22,667 nucleotides of DNA from a virus, in the IMG/VR virus record IMGVR_UViG_3300028194_000312, positions 1 through 22,667 of that record, one strand, 5' to 3'. A program made the translations under genes and the position numbers. The notes under the pieces are model-generated. The model was given only the letters and a program-made list of their open reading frames with translations, searched no databases and was not told the origin of the DNA. This document shows positions 21,789 to 22,667 of this stretch, one piece after another; the stretch's first letter is position 1, and every line of letters begins with the position of its first letter.

Positions 21789-22667
21789 ATGTCATTAGAT
21801 CAATTAAAGAGAAGCAATTCTCTAGATAAATTACTTGGCGAAGTACAAAAGCAAAACGCACCTCAAGAAAAAAAGTCTTACAAAGACGATAGATTATGGA
21901 AACCTGAACTAGACAAGTCTGGTAATGGTTATGCAGTAATTCGTTTCTTGCCAGCTGTCGAAGGTGAAGATATGCCTTGGGCTAAAGTATACAACCATGC
22001 ATTTCAAGGCCCTACTGGTCAATGGTATATTGAGAACTCTCTCACTACTATTGGACAGAAAGATCCTGTTTCAGAAATGAATAGTGCATATTGGAATACA
22101 GGTATTGAATCTGACAAAGAAATCGCTCGTAAACAGAAAAGAAAATTACAATATTTCTCTAACATATATGTTGTCAGTGACAGCAAACATCCAGAGAATG
22201 AAGGTAAAGTATTCTTGTTCCGTTACGGCAAGAAAATCTTTGATAAGATTATGGCTTCGATGCAACCAGAGTTTGAAGATGAATCACCAGTAAACCCATT
22301 TGATTTTTGGGAAGGTGCAAACTTTAAACTTAAAATTCGTAAGGTTGCTGGTTACTGGAACTATGATTCATCTGAGTTTGAAAAACCATCTGCAATTTTT
22401 GATAATGATGCTCAGATTGAAGAAGTATGGAAAACACAGTATGGTCTTGCAGAATATTCTGCATCAACCAACTTCAAGTCTTATGAAGAACTAAAGACTC
22501 GTCTTAATACTGTTCTTTCTGGTTCTGTTACTGTTGGTAATGTTGCTGAAAAGATGGAAGATGAACCTGTAGCTGATGCTACAGTTGATACAAAACCTGT
22601 CGATAATACTCCAACATCTGAAGTAGATAAAACTGATGATGATACTATGGACTACTTCCAAAAACTT
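21789..22667 (+). CDS. 32: Single-stranded DNA-binding protein, T4 gp32-like (3' end missing)
   Basis: 293 residues are visible before the window ends; TAAGGAGA lies upstream of the ATG. It coats single-stranded DNA in replication and recombination. The N-terminal KRSNSLDKL matches the gp32 self-assembly region, and the core [20 protein letters not shown] closely follows T4 gp32 ([20 protein letters not shown]). The acidic C-terminal region ([12 protein letters not shown] to [10 protein letters not shown]) is the partner-binding tail. The T4 zinc-finger cysteines are missing; there is no Cys at all in the visible part. Only a few residues and the stop are probably cut off. Confidence 0.95.
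   Translation, partial: [293 protein letters not shown]

Noticed and set aside
22084-22494. Two + strand open frames inside the gp32 region
   Set aside because: They are out of frame with gp32, which matches T4 gp32 throughout.
1-22667. CRISPR array, insertion sequence, integrase or attachment site
   Set aside because: No direct-repeat/spacer pattern, transposase motif or integrase was found; the tRNA is complete and not flanked by a visible duplicate.

Overview
The window reads as part of the genome of a T4-like tailed phage (myovirus) with AT-rich DNA, most likely infecting a marine bacterium. The T4-type signatures are a gp61 primase, a T4-type RNase H (FEN-1 family exonuclease), a gp33 late-transcription co-activator, a gp32 single-strand DNA-binding protein, class I ribonucleotide reductase (NrdA/NrdB), dCMP deaminase and PhoH, plus many small conserved phage ORFs. 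All genes lie on the + strand and are packed tightly, often overlapping. The closest match I recall is the pelagiphage/cyanophage branch of T4-like phages (AT-rich, ThyX, PhoH, zinc-less gp32, small PD-(D/E)XK nuclease). A SAR11-type or other alphaproteobacterial host is an inference.
Layout: (1) 1-5647 is an accessory surface cassette: the tail of an unidentified gene, CsgF-like, CsgG-like lipoprotein, curlin-repeat protein 1, FecR-domain exported protein, curlin-repeat protein 2, and a CHASE2 plus class III nucleotidyl cyclase membrane protein. It amounts to a phage-borne curli secretion and amyloid set next to a second-messenger enzyme. (2) 5625-7122: strong sigma70-type promoters, a coiled-coil/TM protein and the primase. 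(3) 7144-10617: NrdA with an internal glutaredoxin domain, NrdB and dCMP deaminase. (4) 10614-13811: small accessory genes (zinc ribbon, GIY-YIG-like protein, methyltransferase, small membrane protein, 2OG-Fe(II) oxygenase and unknowns). (5) 13808-16330: RNase H, a conserved phage protein and serine hydroxymethyltransferase. (6) 16349-18283: small membrane protein, a hairpin/pseudoknot-like RNA element, an HExxH peptidase-like protein, unknowns and a leader. (7) 18284-22667: PhoH, PD-(D/E)XK nuclease, tRNA-Thr(UGU), gp33, coiled-coil protein, ThyX, a DUF115/MptE-like protein, and gp32 running off the end.
How it fits together: NrdAB, dCMP deaminase, SHMT and ThyX form a dNTP/dTMP supply module. 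SHMT regenerates the methylene-tetrahydrofolate that ThyX uses. Primase, RNase H, nuclease and gp32 serve replication and recombination, and gp33 serves late transcription. Six promoter-like elements, all with a 17-nt spacer, punctuate the replication/metabolism genes; none is evident inside the curli cassette, whose promoter probably lies upstream of the window. The most unusual items are the curli/FecR/CHASE2-cyclase cassette and a possible pseudoknot before the HExxH gene.
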